NCBI RefSeq assembly: GCF_036785885.1
Contig: NC_092323.1
Coordinates: 10,548,501-10,612,500, forward strand
Direction: 5' to 3'
DNA: 64,000 bases
DNA from: Coffea arabica
Taxonomy: Eukaryota; Streptophyta; Magnoliopsida; Gentianales; Rubiaceae
The notes beneath the pieces were generated by a model. The model saw only the letters and a program-made list of their open reading frames with translations, searched no databases and was not told the DNA's origin. A program made the position numbers and the translations under genes. Within the stretch, counting starts at the first letter, position 1. Each line of letters opens with the position of its first letter. Below, piece after piece: positions 48,069-61,600 of this stretch.

Positions 48069-51000
48069 ATGTTATCAAATTTAGACCACAACATCTCCAG
48101 CTCCACAGTTGAATCCCGGCCACTGGAACCCTCACCGGCCCCCGCACTGGAGCCACGCCCACCAACATCTTCCGATGAAGACTTCTTCTCCTCAACCTCC
48201 ATAGCCTCCTCCTCTTCCTCAGAAGACATCCAGACCAACCACTCTTCACCACCGCTTCCGCCCGCGGCACCGCCACCGCCGCAGATCCCCATCTCTTGGC
48301 CGGCAAGTGGGGCTATTTCTCGAGAATGGGTCAACGAGTTAATGAATGCGTTTGAATGGGCTTCGAGAGCTGTTCCTCCGCAGGAGTTTCCTTCTCTTCT
48401 TCCGGTTGAGGTATTCGATCGGCTAATCCTGTCCGCCTCTAAAATTTTGCATAAAGAGAAAAATTGCGTGAGTATTGAGGGTGAAGAATTAGGGCGGGTG
48501 TCAAAGGTTGTGGTGGTCGGAGACTTGCATGGACAGTTGCATGATGTGTTGTTTTTACTGAAGGATGCCGGATATCCGGGTGAAGATAGAATTTTTGTGT
48601 TTAACGGGGATTATGTTGATAGAGGAGCTTGGGGTCTTGAGACTTTCTTGCTCCTCCTTGCATGGAAGGTAAAATACATAGATGTTCATCCTTTTTATGT
48701 TCTTGGCATATTGTTACTTTAGCAGTTTTGAGCTTTCATTTTTGCATTCTTCAATGCTAATCATATACTGTCTTTTGAGTTTGAGGTTTTGCTTTCGGAT
48801 TTTTGTAGTTTTGAGCTTAAGTTTTGTCCCTTTTTCTCGTACAATGGAAAGGGTAACTTTGAATGCTGATCATAAAGTAGTTATCTTTTTATCACTAGGT
48901 GAAAGCATTACATTTTGGAAGGTGAGTTGGATTTCAACAGTAAATTGAACTAGCTTGTTTGCACCAACAGTGGTAAACTTAGGTCATGTATCATAGACAA
49001 GGTGCAAAGTGGGAAATTCATTTATTTCTGTATGGTTCTTTTTGACTTGGTAGATTCATATATGAGAGCTAAATGGTAAATATTCGTGCTTTTTCGCATG
49101 AACTAATAGTGTTTCTCATGTTTCGAGTTCATGCTTGTTACCACAACTTTTTCTTATAAAAGTATTATGTTTAATGATGCATGTTTAATAATGCTTTGCT
49201 CGATTGTTTTACAGAGTTTTGTTGTCGCGTCAATGACTTTGTACGGAAAACTTTAGTTTCATTAATGACCTATGTTTTTCTTTAGGTGATTTTGCCACAC
49301 AGGGTATTTCTTCTTCGTGGAAACCATGAATCCAAGTATTGTACTTCAGTGTATGGGTTTGAGAAGGAGGTATCATGTAAGTATGGAGATAAAGGAAAAC
49401 ATGTCTACCGCAAGTGTTTAGGATGTTTTGAGGGTCTTCCTCTTGCTTCCATCATTGCTGGGCGTGTTTACACTGCACATGGTGGGATTTTTCGCAGTAT
49501 TCCAAGTACTCCTTCAAAAAGATACAAAGGCAAGAAGAACCGTAAAGTAATTGTCGACCCCAACTCAAATGCATTATCTCTTGGTTCATTTGAAGAGCTA
49601 TCTAAAGCTAGGAGATCTGTTCTTGATCCTCCTTGGGAAGGTCAAAACTTGATTCCCGGTGATGTTCTTTGGTCAGATCCATCCATGGATCCAGGTCTTT
49701 CCCCTAACAAAGAACGAGGCATTGGTCTTTTATGGGGTCCAGACTGTACGGAAGAATTTCTGAAAAAGTTTGACCTAAAGGTAATTTATGGATGATTATT
49801 TCTTCCTTTTCTGCAATCATATCATGTTAATCTTATGCTGTTTGGCAGCTTATATAGATTTTCTTCATATGGCAATCATGGCATTTTATCTTTTGTAGAT
49901 TCAAGATATGATTGCCTGTTTACTGTAGATCATCAGAGTACAGCTTTTGCTTCTTAGGCTTTTACAGGATGATGATCAAATTGCATATGATTTTCTCCAC
50001 CCACATTAGTAATATTTTGATATAAGAATGTAGTAGTTGATGCAAAGTGTTTGAAGTTGCATTTTGATCGTTTGACTTGATAATGAATATTATTTAACTT
50101 GATGTACTCACATTCATCATAGTCTGTCTTTTTGTCCATTTTGGACTTTGAGCCTGACATTCTGACCCTTGACAATTGTTGGTTTATTGACAGATCTGAA
50201 GTATAAGTGTGTCTTTTATTTCACATTTCGTCGACGTCTTTGCTTTGATTCTTTGTTGGCATTATGAGCTTGATAATATGACCCTTAAGTATTGGTGTCT
50301 GGACAGCTCTGCATGACAATGTTTATGGATATTCTATCCTGTCTCTTCGACATGCTTCCTTTGCCTTTCTACCTTGTCACAACAACCTCTGTTGGAGTCC
50401 AATGTCTTGGAACATTATTAGGGTCACTTCAACTGCTCATTCCTATGATAAAATTGTAGGTGGCAAGATTTATGAGTGGTAATGTTGTTACTATTCAATT
50501 GTTCTCGAATGGTTCCATTCAATGGTATAAAAGATCACCATATAACAAAATAATCAATTAAAAAGATTTCGAATTTCATTTAGGTTTGCTAGGATTGTAT
50601 TCCTACCACTTTGCCTTTCAAAATATTCCTTGGGCCGTGCTAAATTAGAAGTTTGTTGAAAGACATGCTGGCATTAGATTTTTTCAAAAGAATATTTAGT
50701 TTCTCTGATTCCTCTCTCCACCTATTTCTGTCCCTCTCATGCAAAAGTGATTTGACATCGTGTCTCGTTGGAAATCTAACTTGGGTCATGCGTTTTGCTA
50801 CCTTAGTTAATCATCAGATCACATGAGGGTCCTGATGCCAGGGAAAAGAGGCCTGGACTAGGACAAATGAATGAAGGGTACACCATAGATCATGTTGTAG
50901 ACTCTGGGAAGCTGATTACAGTCTTTAGTGCACCAGACTATCCACAATTTCAGGTAAATTATTAATTTTTTGTATTTCCTTTTTATCCCCGTAAATGTGT

Positions 51001-52502
51001 TATGGTTCTGTAGTTAAGCATTTAGATTGGTCCAATATTGATACTTTTTCTATCTGGTGCTTTTTTCTTCCCCTAGCTTTTTGGATCATGGAATTCCTTG
51101 TTCAGTACAGATGATGGAATTGTGATGAAATCAATATCTGTGCACACCAAGACTGGAATATAAGCAAGCACTTGAATACCTTGTCATACTTGACCAAATA
51201 TCAAATTTAGTTGAGCTGCTTTAGTAAGTAAGATGATATGCAAAAATTTCCTAAAATTCAGATATAGCTAAACCTCTTTTTGCAATTTCCTTTTGAGCAT
51301 ATATAGTGTTGTTGGGGCCATGATATTCATTGCAGGGAAGTCTGGGTGTTGAATTTGATCCAAGTACTACAAGAAGATTCTTTTAATTAGGTCTTGCAGA
51401 AATATTGATTATATTCTTGTCCTTCATTGTGTAGTTAGTAAACTGAAATTGGTTAGATAAACGGAATTGGTTTGTCGTTGCCGCAAAAATTTTGGACTAT
51501 CAGAATCCATTTAAGAAGGTGCACATAAAGAACGATGTATTTTCTCATTTTAAAGACCATTAGCAGGACAAAGCAACACGTACAATACAAAATGCTTAAC
51601 AGAATGATGGAGACATGCACATACACATGGTTCTCAGACATATTATTGACATTTAGACCAACTAGATATCAACTACTGATAATTGTGTCGGAATCTTTGA
51701 TGTTCCTTTCCTAGAAATTTTTGTGCCAATGACATCCCTAAAAGAACTCATCTATGTGGTAATTTTCATAGGCCATGCATATGAAATAAATCTGCTTTGC
51801 CATCGAGAAATATGACTTAATTTCACATACGTTTTGTAAAGATAAAAATGCAATGAAGCATTGCTTTCTTCAACAACTATCACTGTAGGTTTCTAGGATC
51901 AGATAAACTTGAAGGAGTCTAAGCCCTTAAAAGGAATCTATGCCTCTTAAGTGTTGCACATTCTTATTAGTATGTCTCAAAGACTGTTGGTTTTATGAAG
52001 ATGGTGCATGAAGCTGATATATGAGGAGGATGAAGAATTAACTTATTCTGTTGATGATTTTCCTTGCAGGCAACTGATGAAAGGTACCGGAATAAAGGAG
52101 CATATATTGTTCTTGAGCCCCCCGATTTTGACACCCCGGTTTTCCATACTTTTGATGCGATTACTCCTAGACCAGTGGTTAGAAATCTTTCCTAGTTACA
52201 CTTCAAAAGAAGAAAGGATGTAGCGAATCTTCATTTTATATGTTTTGCTCTTAATGCTTAAGAAGTTGGCTCTTTACAATAGACAATGTTCCTACGAGGA
52301 ATTTTAAACTTGTAGGGCATGCTCCATTGATAAATTTAGCTATAAGTTCCCTTATCTGTATAAGTTTTGTTTACAAAGCAAGAAATAGATATGTCTTAAA
52401 ATGTATTAATTGTTGTGGCAGGTGAATCCCTATTATGACTATGAAGATGTGATTGATTCTGATGAAGAACTGGATATGGCATCGATGGTACCAGCTACAT
52501 GA
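48069..52502 (+). CDS. PP7: Serine/threonine protein phosphatase 7 (PP7), 5 exons
   Basis: A plant-specific PPP-family phosphatase; the Arabidopsis protein is linked to cryptochrome (blue-light) and heat-stress signalling and binds calmodulin. Exons 48069-48668, 49286-49780, 50807-50953, 52070-52177 and 52422-52502 join in frame to 476 residues. Metal-site motifs: GDLHGQ (151-156), GDYVDRG (180-186), RGNHE (211-215), H265 in TAHGG and H371 in RSHEG. Between the last two lies the long insertion typical of PP7, with a basic [10 protein letters not shown] stretch suited to calmodulin binding. The first 75 residues are Ser/Pro-rich with acidic patches and low complexity, longer than in Arabidopsis (413 residues in all). 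The end of exon 4 could also be 52174, dropping one Val. The C-terminus ends with an acidic [10 protein letters not shown] segment. Confidence 0.96.
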
Positions 52503-54175
52503 AGTTATCGACGAAATGCTATATAATTATATACCTTAGAACTACTTGGATATCTGTGCGTGTTTGAGTTAATGGTTCTTGTATTCTCTAATTACAGCAA
52601 TTTTTTGTTTTCTGTGTAAATTTTCTTGGTTCAAGTTTCTGTATTGTCCTTTGCTCCAGGAAGCTTGCAGCCCCTTCCACTGTAGAATTTTGCATCGAGT
52701 TTCATATAGTGTAGATAGCAAATAGCTTGGAAAATTTTGTCAGAACTATCTATGATACTTGTATATGATGACATTCAGAGTCTTCTTTTGAATATTCTGG
52801 AGGTAGAATTTCTCTCATCCCTTTTTATTAATCATCTCTTGGTCTCTTTTCGGGGGATTGATGAATCCGTACTTCTGAGGTCTTCTGCGTTTTAATGTAT
52901 GCATGAGGAATATCAAGAAACTTGAGAAGTTGCGAGGATGGATGACGTTGGCTTAAAGAATATCTGAAGAAAACAGAACTGAGGCATCATGCTTGCCGTG
53001 AATTTTGCCAATTTGGCAATTCTCTCTTTTGAGGTTTCAGTATGTCATCAGGAATCGTCATGTCTGTTAAATTCATTTGCATTTTGCTTTTGTTTTTGTT
53101 GCGGGATTTCTTTCAATGGGCTGTTCCCAAAATTAAGACTGTTGAACCATTGCATTCAAATTACCGTCCAAGGAAGGATGAAATTTCAGTGCCGTAATTC
53201 AGATCAAATTCACTTCTCAAGATGTGATAAACAAGTTATCACAATATTTAGAGAAACATCAAGTAGAAACAAAGAATAACAAATAAAAGAAAAGCTTTCT
53301 GTAAATCTAACTCGCCAACCCAGATAATTGCTGTTGCTATACACACCAATCCCTGTCCCGGCCGCCGGCCAGAATAAAGAAAAGATTAAAGCAAATTTGT
53401 GGTGTACATGACCTTGTGGTTGCTGAAAAGTCAAGGGGCCAGTTTTATATCATTTTAACCAGGGTGCTGCCAAAACTTGCTCTGACATGGTTGCTCCAGG
53501 ATTTGCTACTACTGACAATTTCGATTTCCTTCAATTTTCGAAGTTAGTAGTACAAAACATATTTGCATGTTTCGTTGGAGTTCTACTTGATGTTCAATAC
53601 CATCTGGGTCGCAGGTTCACCGTCGAGTTTTTTTGCGGGTTCAATCAAACAGTAAGGACTTTTCTTCTTCACTCCAGTGTCATGGCACTGAAGAAACACC
53701 GTTTATTAGTTGACATGGGGAAATTGTTTTTGCAACTATGTATATTTCAAGACTTGCACTTTGCATTTGCCTGCGTTTGATTTCCATAAGTATATTCTTT
53801 CCCAGTTTACTCTTGTATTTATGTTTAGCTAAAAAAAGCTTTTTCGGGGCTCCATGACTGCGAAGGAACCTTCATCTTTGCTTATCATGCTTCAGATACG
53901 AGTTATGCTTACTGGTCAATAAAACTGATGATCTGCATCTGAGGTTGATCTGAAAATCCTTTTTATTTTCTTTCTGTAGTATTTGAAAATGTTTTGTTTG
54001 GAAAATACCTTTTACAATTTCATGATTTTAATTCATGGTGCTTTTAGAATTGGTAAAATTTACCTGTTTTCCATTTAAACTTTTAATACTTAAGTCTTGT
54101 CATGTCACCAACTTAGTTTCCTGCTGCTGAAGGATTGCAGGAGGTATTTTCAGCAAGTCCTAGAAGAAATTTGAG
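52503..54175. other. PP7 3' flank and PILS 5' region
   Basis: Contains the PP7 3' UTR and, before the PILS start, a likely 5' UTR exon and intron of PILS (acceptor gattgcag ending about 54140). Open frames at 52989-53279 and 53487-53780 show no domain and probably belong to UTR or spacer. Confidence 0.5.
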
Positions 54176-57100
54176 ATGGGGATCGATGAATTGTTAATGG
54201 TCGCATTGATGCCAGTTCTGAAAACACTATTGATTGCTGTGGTGGGCTTATTCCTTGCTGTGGATCATATTAGCATCTTGTCCGCAACTGCACGTCACCA
54301 TTTGAATAATGTAAGCTGGATGATCTCTTGTTAAAGTTGAGTTATCTTTGATTTTCTTGAGGTGTCTGAGACGAAATTATTCCAATCATATATCAATCAG
54401 GAATTCTGAACAGATAAAGTGAGAACTAGGAAGGAAGAATTGCAATTGGCAGGGAATAAATAGAGAGCAAAGCAATTAAAATGGCTTTGGTTGGACAGTT
54501 GAATGAAATGACTTGTATAAATGCCAAGATAGTAGGATATAAAAACTTGCTATATTCGATATCTTTGTACTGCTGAGCAATCACGGGGAGAAGAGCTTCA
54601 TTGGATATTTTCAGTCGTCAAGGTATACAGAGTAGCACCAGTTTTAAGGCTAATCCCTTGACTACTTCAAACAATAACTAAAATCTGCAATCCAATAAGC
54701 ACTAATAAGAACATTTAGAAAAAAACCAAAAAAAAAAAAGTAATTAAACATTTCCAAAACCAAGCATAAAGGACTAATGAATTCCTGTATTTTGAGATTG
54801 AGCAGCTTGTGTACTACGTCTTCTTCCCATCACTTTTGGCCAGCAGCTTGGTTGATTCCATTTCAGCGGCCAACATAATTTCTTTGTAGGTTACCTGTTC
54901 ATCCTTGACTAGTTTCCCTTGAATTCCATCTCTTCCTACATTCTACTGTTTCTTTCTTTAAGCTTTATGACTCATTCGCAGGTGGTTCACACCAGTGAGT
55001 ATTCTCCTCACTTTTATTATTGGTTCAGCCCTTGGATGGATACTTGTCAGAATCACCAAAACTCCTCAACAGTTGCATGGCCTTGTCATTGGATCTTGTG
55101 CTGCGGGTACATGAACTATTTGATGAAACTTAAAATGGCTACTATCCTTGATTGAGTTGTTTTTCATCTCATCAAGCCTTAGAGATAAAGATTTAATTCA
55201 CCCTGGACTCTCGTAACTCTTAGAGACATTTTGTAGGTAGACTCTAAACTGAAATTCTATATATATATTTCAGCCAGACAGCAAAACATGGAAGAGGTTT
55301 GATAGTTAATGATTCCATGCTCGTATCACTTAAAAGTCTCTAAAAGCAGAATTATGCAGTCACACAGCAGTTGCTACTGCTATATCTGGATAATGATCAC
55401 TGTGAAATAATAGGAGGAAAACTTCATGACAAGATCAACTTGGATCCTGAAATTTAAAGGGATAAAGAAGAAGAGGTACAAAAATCTAAAGTCTTCACGA
55501 TTGATTTAGATGATCTTGGTTCAACTGGTTTTATACAATCAAATATGAGAGACTTAACGAAAATGTACAATTTTCACTGCAAGGCACTTCTTTCTTTCTG
55601 GACTTTTGTCATATCTGGCAATGCTGATAGGCGTGTTTGTATGATAGCTGTCAGAAGATATCCAATGTAATGACGACTTTTGGAAACAATGTTATGACAC
55701 CCTGAATTTCAAGCAGAGTTCCTTGACAGATTAATCTATGCAGGAAACATGGGGAATTTACCAGTTATTATCATCCCAGCAATCTGCGCAGAGAAGAATA
55801 ACCCATTTGGAGATTCATTTTCCTGCTCTAGGAATGGAATGGCCTATGTATCACTCTCTATGTCGGTAATATGGAACTTTCATACCCAACTTCTAAATTA
55901 CCTATAAGTTTGTGCCACACATTTAGATTCTTGAACTTCATGTATTGTTTCACTTGTGCTATTAATGTTTGTTATTATTTAAAAAAGACATCATATCTGA
56001 GCGGGTCATATGCCTAGAAGGCTTTTTTTTTTTGGCAGTGACCAGGAAAACCTTTCAGACAACTCAATGTTGCTTAAGGGGGAACTGTGCTTAAGTTGAA
56101 AAGTTTTCAGAATATATGTGGCTTCAGTTTTATCGGCATCCAGTTTTCATACTTTTTTGTTCTTTCAGATAGGGGCTGTTTTTGTTTGGTCTTATGTATA
56201 CAACATTATACGTATATGTGGAACAGAGAGTGATGGTAACGTCCAAATAAGTTCCACAATTAGCAAAAACCAGTCTGCTGAAATAAATTCCTCAGACAGC
56301 TCCAGAGAAGAGTTGCTGTTAAAAGGTTGCCCTAGCTCCCAGGATTATCACGTTCAACCTACTTTTGTTCTCAAAAGATCTGAGGACGGAGTTAAGGTAA
56401 TTCCTTTTCCCCCTTTCTGCCTACTTCGAAACATGAGCAGTTTGATCATTTCCTTTTCAAGTTCCTTAGTTTGTCCATGAAGCAGAATAAGTGATTAAGA
56501 AAACCATCACAATGTCACTTGGCGTATAACTTGGCTCTGATCAGAGAGCTGTTCTTTTTCACAACTCCTTGCTCAAATAAATCTGGCAACCAAACAAATA
56601 TCTTCAGTGATTAATCGCTATGCTACATTTTAAAAGTCTGGACAAATACTACCATATTGTTGTGTCTGCATAGATATAAAACTATGTAATTTATGCCGAT
56701 GGTGGAGAATGGCTCATACATTATTTTCCTAATACCTGTTAATGGCACTTGCTAATCTACTTAATCAGCTAACATTGTAGTATTGCAGAAATAAAAATTG
56801 TTTGACCAACAATATCAGAGTTATATCCTAGCAGTAGAGCACAGTTTTCAACCTTGTGATAAAATTGTTTCTGTTCTTTCTATGTTTCCGTTGAGCTGTT
56901 AAGCTTTAATAGCAAAGATTTACTGGATAACTGCAAGGTCATTTTGGTTCTTATCTTTATCAAATTTTTTTAGCAAACGTACCACTTTCCAAAAACACCA
57001 GAAAAAGAAAAACAAAAAAAGGAATCAAATTTCTTGCGGCCCAAAAGTCAGAGGAACAGTTTCATTGATTAGTCTTCATTTGATGTTGCATCATTACATT

Positions 57101-59894
57101 ATTCATGTGGCATCAGTTGGGTTTCTTAAGCTGCCGATAACCAGATACGAAAAACCTTTCAAAACTATTTGCAGGTGCCATTCAAGCAGCATTTGAAAAG
57201 TTTGCTTGGAAAAATTGACCTAAGGATGTTGCTGACACCTCCTACTGTTGCAACGGTATGCTTCTGATGCTTGTTTTCTCATTTTAATCACTAGGTTTCT
57301 AGTGCTCACAAAATAACAGAGCCTTCTTTTTATCCTGGGAACTCAATATGATGGTAGATAATTTGACTATATACATGATATTCATGCATTTTAGCTAAGA
57401 ACTGAGGTTCCTTTATGGCAACTCAAAGGACAAACATGAGGATGGGACTATAGCATTATCACATTTCAGATCATGAGCAGTTTTCTAAGCATTTTGCAAC
57501 TAATTCGTTGAGTTTTCGAAGGAAAACTAACTGCCTGCTCCTGATTAGAAGAATAGAAATCACAATGGAATGTATATTGGATCCTTTTTTGGGTGTCACT
57601 ATAATTCAATGAGTACATTATTGTTTTAATATTTGTCCTCGTCCATCCGAATTCAACTTCGTTTGAAAGTAAAGCGAAATAAACAGATGGAGGAAAGTTT
57701 TAATGTAACTTTTGATTTGATGGAACCTTGTGACCTCTCAAATACTGGCGTCTGCTTAGTACTTTTCATAGTTGTCCTTTCCTTGGATAGTTATGCATCT
57801 CATGAATAATTTGCTTGTCCTCTATGTCACAGGTTGTTGGGCTTTTGATTGGAGTCTCTCCATTGCGGGAAGTAATTGTTGGTGGTACTGCTCCTCTGCG
57901 TGTGGTTGAGAGTTCTGTTCTTTTGCTGGGGTAGCATTTCTGCTCTGACCTTAATTCCATTCTCATTGTATTAGTGTAGTCAACTAGTACTAAATAATCT
58001 TCGTGACAAAGCTATTTGTTCTTTGTTTGCTCAACGAATCTTAAGCTTGAAATTGTGAAACATTTAATATCGCTTGCCCTTGCCAAGCTGCACTATTTAG
58101 GAGCTACATATAATGAGAACAACATATTTCAATCTGATAACACAGTACTGTAAAATTTTAAGATCATGATGATGTCAATTAAGCTGTTGTGTATCCAATA
58201 TGTACAGTACCATTAGCATCCCAAAGAAATTGAATGACAGATCGTAGCAAAATCCATCTTGTTGCCTGCTCTGTAACCTGTTAAATGCAGCATATTGGAG
58301 TCTTGTTGGTTATTGTAGAGAGACCTATATTCTGGCATTAGTCTTGTCTTAATCAGCATGGAAATTTCCCTTCTGTTTTGCTGTTGAACTGAAACTTATT
58401 GCTCAATGGACTAGGATCTGGAGAGCTTGCATCGTTAAGGCACTTGTTTTTAGGAAGATGTTGAGCTTCGTCAAATTTTGTGTCATCACCTTATGAGCGT
58501 ATTTTGCCTGCCACTTATGCAGTAATTTCTAATTGGTCGAAAAGATGATAGTCTGATTTTTGGCAGGGAAGCGGCAATTCCATCGATGACGTTGATAATG
58601 GGTGCAAATCTTCTTAGAGGTGGTGTTTATACTCATTACTAATTGGTTGTCTACTTGATGGTCGCCCACTAATTAGTTTGCTTTCTCTGTATTGGCACTT
58701 GGTACATTTGTCCAGGTTTGAAAAGGTCAGGAGTAAACCTATGGATGATTCTTGGCATCATTTTAATCCGGTTCGCTGCCTTGCCTGTTTTAGGCGTTGT
58801 TATCATCAAAGCTGCAAGGGATTTTGGCATGGTGGGATCAGATCCTTTATATCATTTTGTTCTTCTGCTTCAGTATTCTGTTCCACCTGCAATGGCCATT
58901 GGTATGGTTTATCGCTTACTTTTCAACTTTCTCCCTCTTAAGTTGCTTGATCTCTTCCACTTCATGTCAGCTTGTGGATTTAATTGTTAAACCCAATGAG
59001 TGGCCTTAAATCAATCTAACAAAGCCTGATTGAAGTGGCTTGGAATAATTCCATCATGCTTAAATTGCATCTGCTTTGTCTGCTCTGTGGAGCCTGATTT
59101 CATCTTTTCTGATACATTAGTTCCTTCTTGATTAGCATGTGCTAGCATTTTGAAAGCTACTTTTTTGGAGTTTTAACATGCGGTCCCGAACTATGAAAAA
59201 ATGTTCACAGAAGTAGTCACTGTGCACCATGGTGTGGTCCATGATTCTTTTCCCAATCTCCTAGTGTAAATACTACCATTGAAAAAAGACCCCCCTGTGC
59301 CCGTAGAATATCGAACAGTCTACGCATATTTTTCCAGCTCTGGACCAGTGACATTACTGCTTGGCCTTTCCAACAAAATATCTAGTCTTGCCTCATAATC
59401 ATGGGCCACCTCGTGCAATCATTGTTACCATATTCCTTTTTTTTCTTGATTACTTGTTATTGCCAGACCTAATTCACTTATCAGTTCTAAACTTTCAAAT
59501 AATCATACAAGGCAATTTCAGCAGCTAACTTGTGCAACACTAACTTAGTCCATAATTAGAGAATCCCTTTAGGAAATCCCTTCAGGATTGTTAGGGTCGT
59601 AAAGGGTATAACTCCAACATGTTCAAAAATCCATAAAAGAGTCTCTACGAATAAATATAAATATAATAGATTTCATTAAATCTGCACTAATGATAAAAAA
59701 GAGTACATCAAACATACACAAAAATACTTATGGCAGAAATTTTCTGTCTGTTTCGTTCACATGTTGCAGGTACAATAACGCAGTTGTTCGAAGTTGGTGA
59801 GACTGAATGTTCCGTCCTCATGTTTTGGAATTATGCTGTGGCTGCAATTGCGATGACCCTCTGGGCAACTTATTACATGTGGCTGTTGCTGTGA
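54176..59894 (+). CDS. PILS: PIN-LIKES (PILS) auxin transport facilitator, 10 exons
   Basis: PILS proteins sit in the ER membrane and retain auxin there, lowering nuclear auxin signalling. Exons 54176-54310, 54806-54885, 54982-55106, 55744-55865, 56169-56396, 57175-57255, 57833-57930, 58567-58619, 58716-58901 and 59770-59894 join in frame to 410 residues. There are about five hydrophobic helices in residues 8-165, a hydrophilic loop (about 170-240) encoded mostly by exon 5, and about five helices from 255 to the end. Family marks: LHGLVIGSCAAGNMGNLPV (GNMGN at 114-118), LLTPPTVAT before the second bundle, TAPLRVVESSVLLLGEAAIP and LLQYSVPPAMA. The N-terminus resembles the clade of Arabidopsis PILS1/3/5/7, but the orthologue was not determined. 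A likely 5' UTR intron acceptor (gattgcag) lies at about 54140. Confidence 0.94.
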
Positions 59895-59976
59895 TGTTAA
59901 AGCTCCTGTTTAGTTGGAACGTAATAATGGTTTGTTGTGATGTCAAAGCTCCTGTTTAGTTGGAACGTAGTAATGG
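59891..59976 (+). repeat. 46-bp tandem duplication at the PILS stop codon
   Basis: Copy 1 (59891-59936) starts one base before the TGA stop codon. Copy 2 (59937-59976) repeats it with few differences over its first 40 bp (gtgatgttaaagctcc and gtgatgtcaaagctcc). It lies in the 3' UTR, so the protein is unaffected. Confidence 0.9.
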
Positions 59977-60906
59977 CAATCCTGGCCGCTGATGAAGACT
60001 ACCATTTCAACCCCTGAAAGCTGTCAACAATCGACATATTCCTCTTCACTTTGTGATAGTAATCTAATAGTATAGTTTAACTCGTCGAAATGCCCCAAAA
60101 TCCTCAGTAAAAAGAGGTTATTTCGTTTGTTCTGCACGGTGATCCTTTCTTTCTGGATGTGGAAAGTACTCTAGCCGGTCGACTTTGAAAAAGCCTAAAT
60201 GTCCATTTAATCGATATCTAGTCGACTCAATCACACACACACACACATACATATAGTTCTTGTTCTTTTAATCGATTATTACATCTGGCAATTAAAAGAA
60301 ACACACAAAAGATCTTTGGTGTTAAGAAGTAGAAAAGGATAAAGAAAAAGGAACCAACTTAACTGTTAGAAATATTAGATAGATGGTAATGAGATTTTTG
60401 GTTCTGACTCTCAAGGCTTTCCCTTAGGGTTTGGATTGTCCCATTGAACCAAGAAAAAAAAAGGGAAAATAAGAAAAAAAAAAGATGGTGTACAGCCTGC
60501 ACTAGGCTTATTTGGTTAGTAATGTGTCTTCGAAAGGGATTAGGTGGGAAATGATGCTTGATGTTAAGCCTGGATTAGATAGGGTGATCTTGTGGAGTAT
60601 TGGTTCAAAGATTTGTTCAAATTAATGACGAATACAATGACAACGTAGAACTCTGTTAAGATGGTAAAAAAAGTGGTAAAGATAATCAGGTTTAGCCGGT
60701 CTCAATCCTTTTAAGTTTCATCCAAAATGCAAAAGGCTCGTCGTATAGATACAATCAGATGGCCTTAGACTTAAAACAATCCTGGAATCATACAATTAGA
60801 CTAATTTCATCTCCAATTGAAGTTTTGAAAAACAGTACATGCTTTGTTAATTTTTTTTTTCTTTTGAAGGACATTATCACACCACATGCAGTTCTTTTCT
60901 TGTTAT

Positions 60907-60930
60907 AAACAACAACAACAACAACAACAA
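60907..60930. repeat. AAC microsatellite
   Basis: Eight consecutive AAC units. Confidence 0.95.
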
Positions 60931-61474
60931 TAGAATTCAAGGGTTGGTAGATGTCACATTGTGATAAATTGCAACTTAATTTACTTGCCCACTGACTCAT
61001 TCGTCTTCAATCTCCATCAACAAGGATAAACAGGCTGTGGCTGTGATGAATTAGAACCTAGAAATGGCCTCTGCCCCTCATTTTAAGGCATGCAAAGCTA
61101 TAGAGAAAGACATGGGTCGACCACCAATAATGGAGTTGAATCCTTGGTGCATCCGCTATGCTCCATACTCCACTTCTTAAGTTTTTTGTATGGCGAAAGG
61201 TACTACTGGCAAGGTTTCATATGATGACCTCGGGTCCTCCATGTTATTCATTATTGCCCTCGTGATCAATAAAGCATGGATCATGAACTCTGGAAGGAAA
61301 AGCAAATGGGAAAAGAGAATTTTTTTTCTTTGACATGCAATCTGCTCATTGCTTTAGGTCATGATCAATTCTGCTCTTTTTTTTTTGGGTCTGATTTTAT
61401 TTGGAACAGCAAAGAATGAAAATGATTTTCTGAGAACTTAACTGATATATACTCAAATCGTCATAAAATTTTTA

Positions 61475-61600
61475 GGATCACGTTTGGATTGCCGTTTTCT
61501 GAATTTTTTATTAGAAAAAAAAAAATACTGCAATGAATTGATATATGTAAGGTAAAATAGTATTTGAAAAATGTGATCACGAAAAAAATAAAAAATTTTT
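61475..61600 (+). mobile_element. MITE fragment, same family as 1150-1277
   Basis: Starts gatcacgtttggattgccg, continues with tactgcaatgaattgatata and tgtaaggtaaaatag, and ends gatcacgaaaaaaataaaaa. The block order is as in the copies at 1150 and 24610. Confidence 0.6.

Noticed and set aside
58678-59009. Three overlapping frames at PILS exon 9
   Set aside because: One is the true PILS exon reading into its intron; the other two are shadows.
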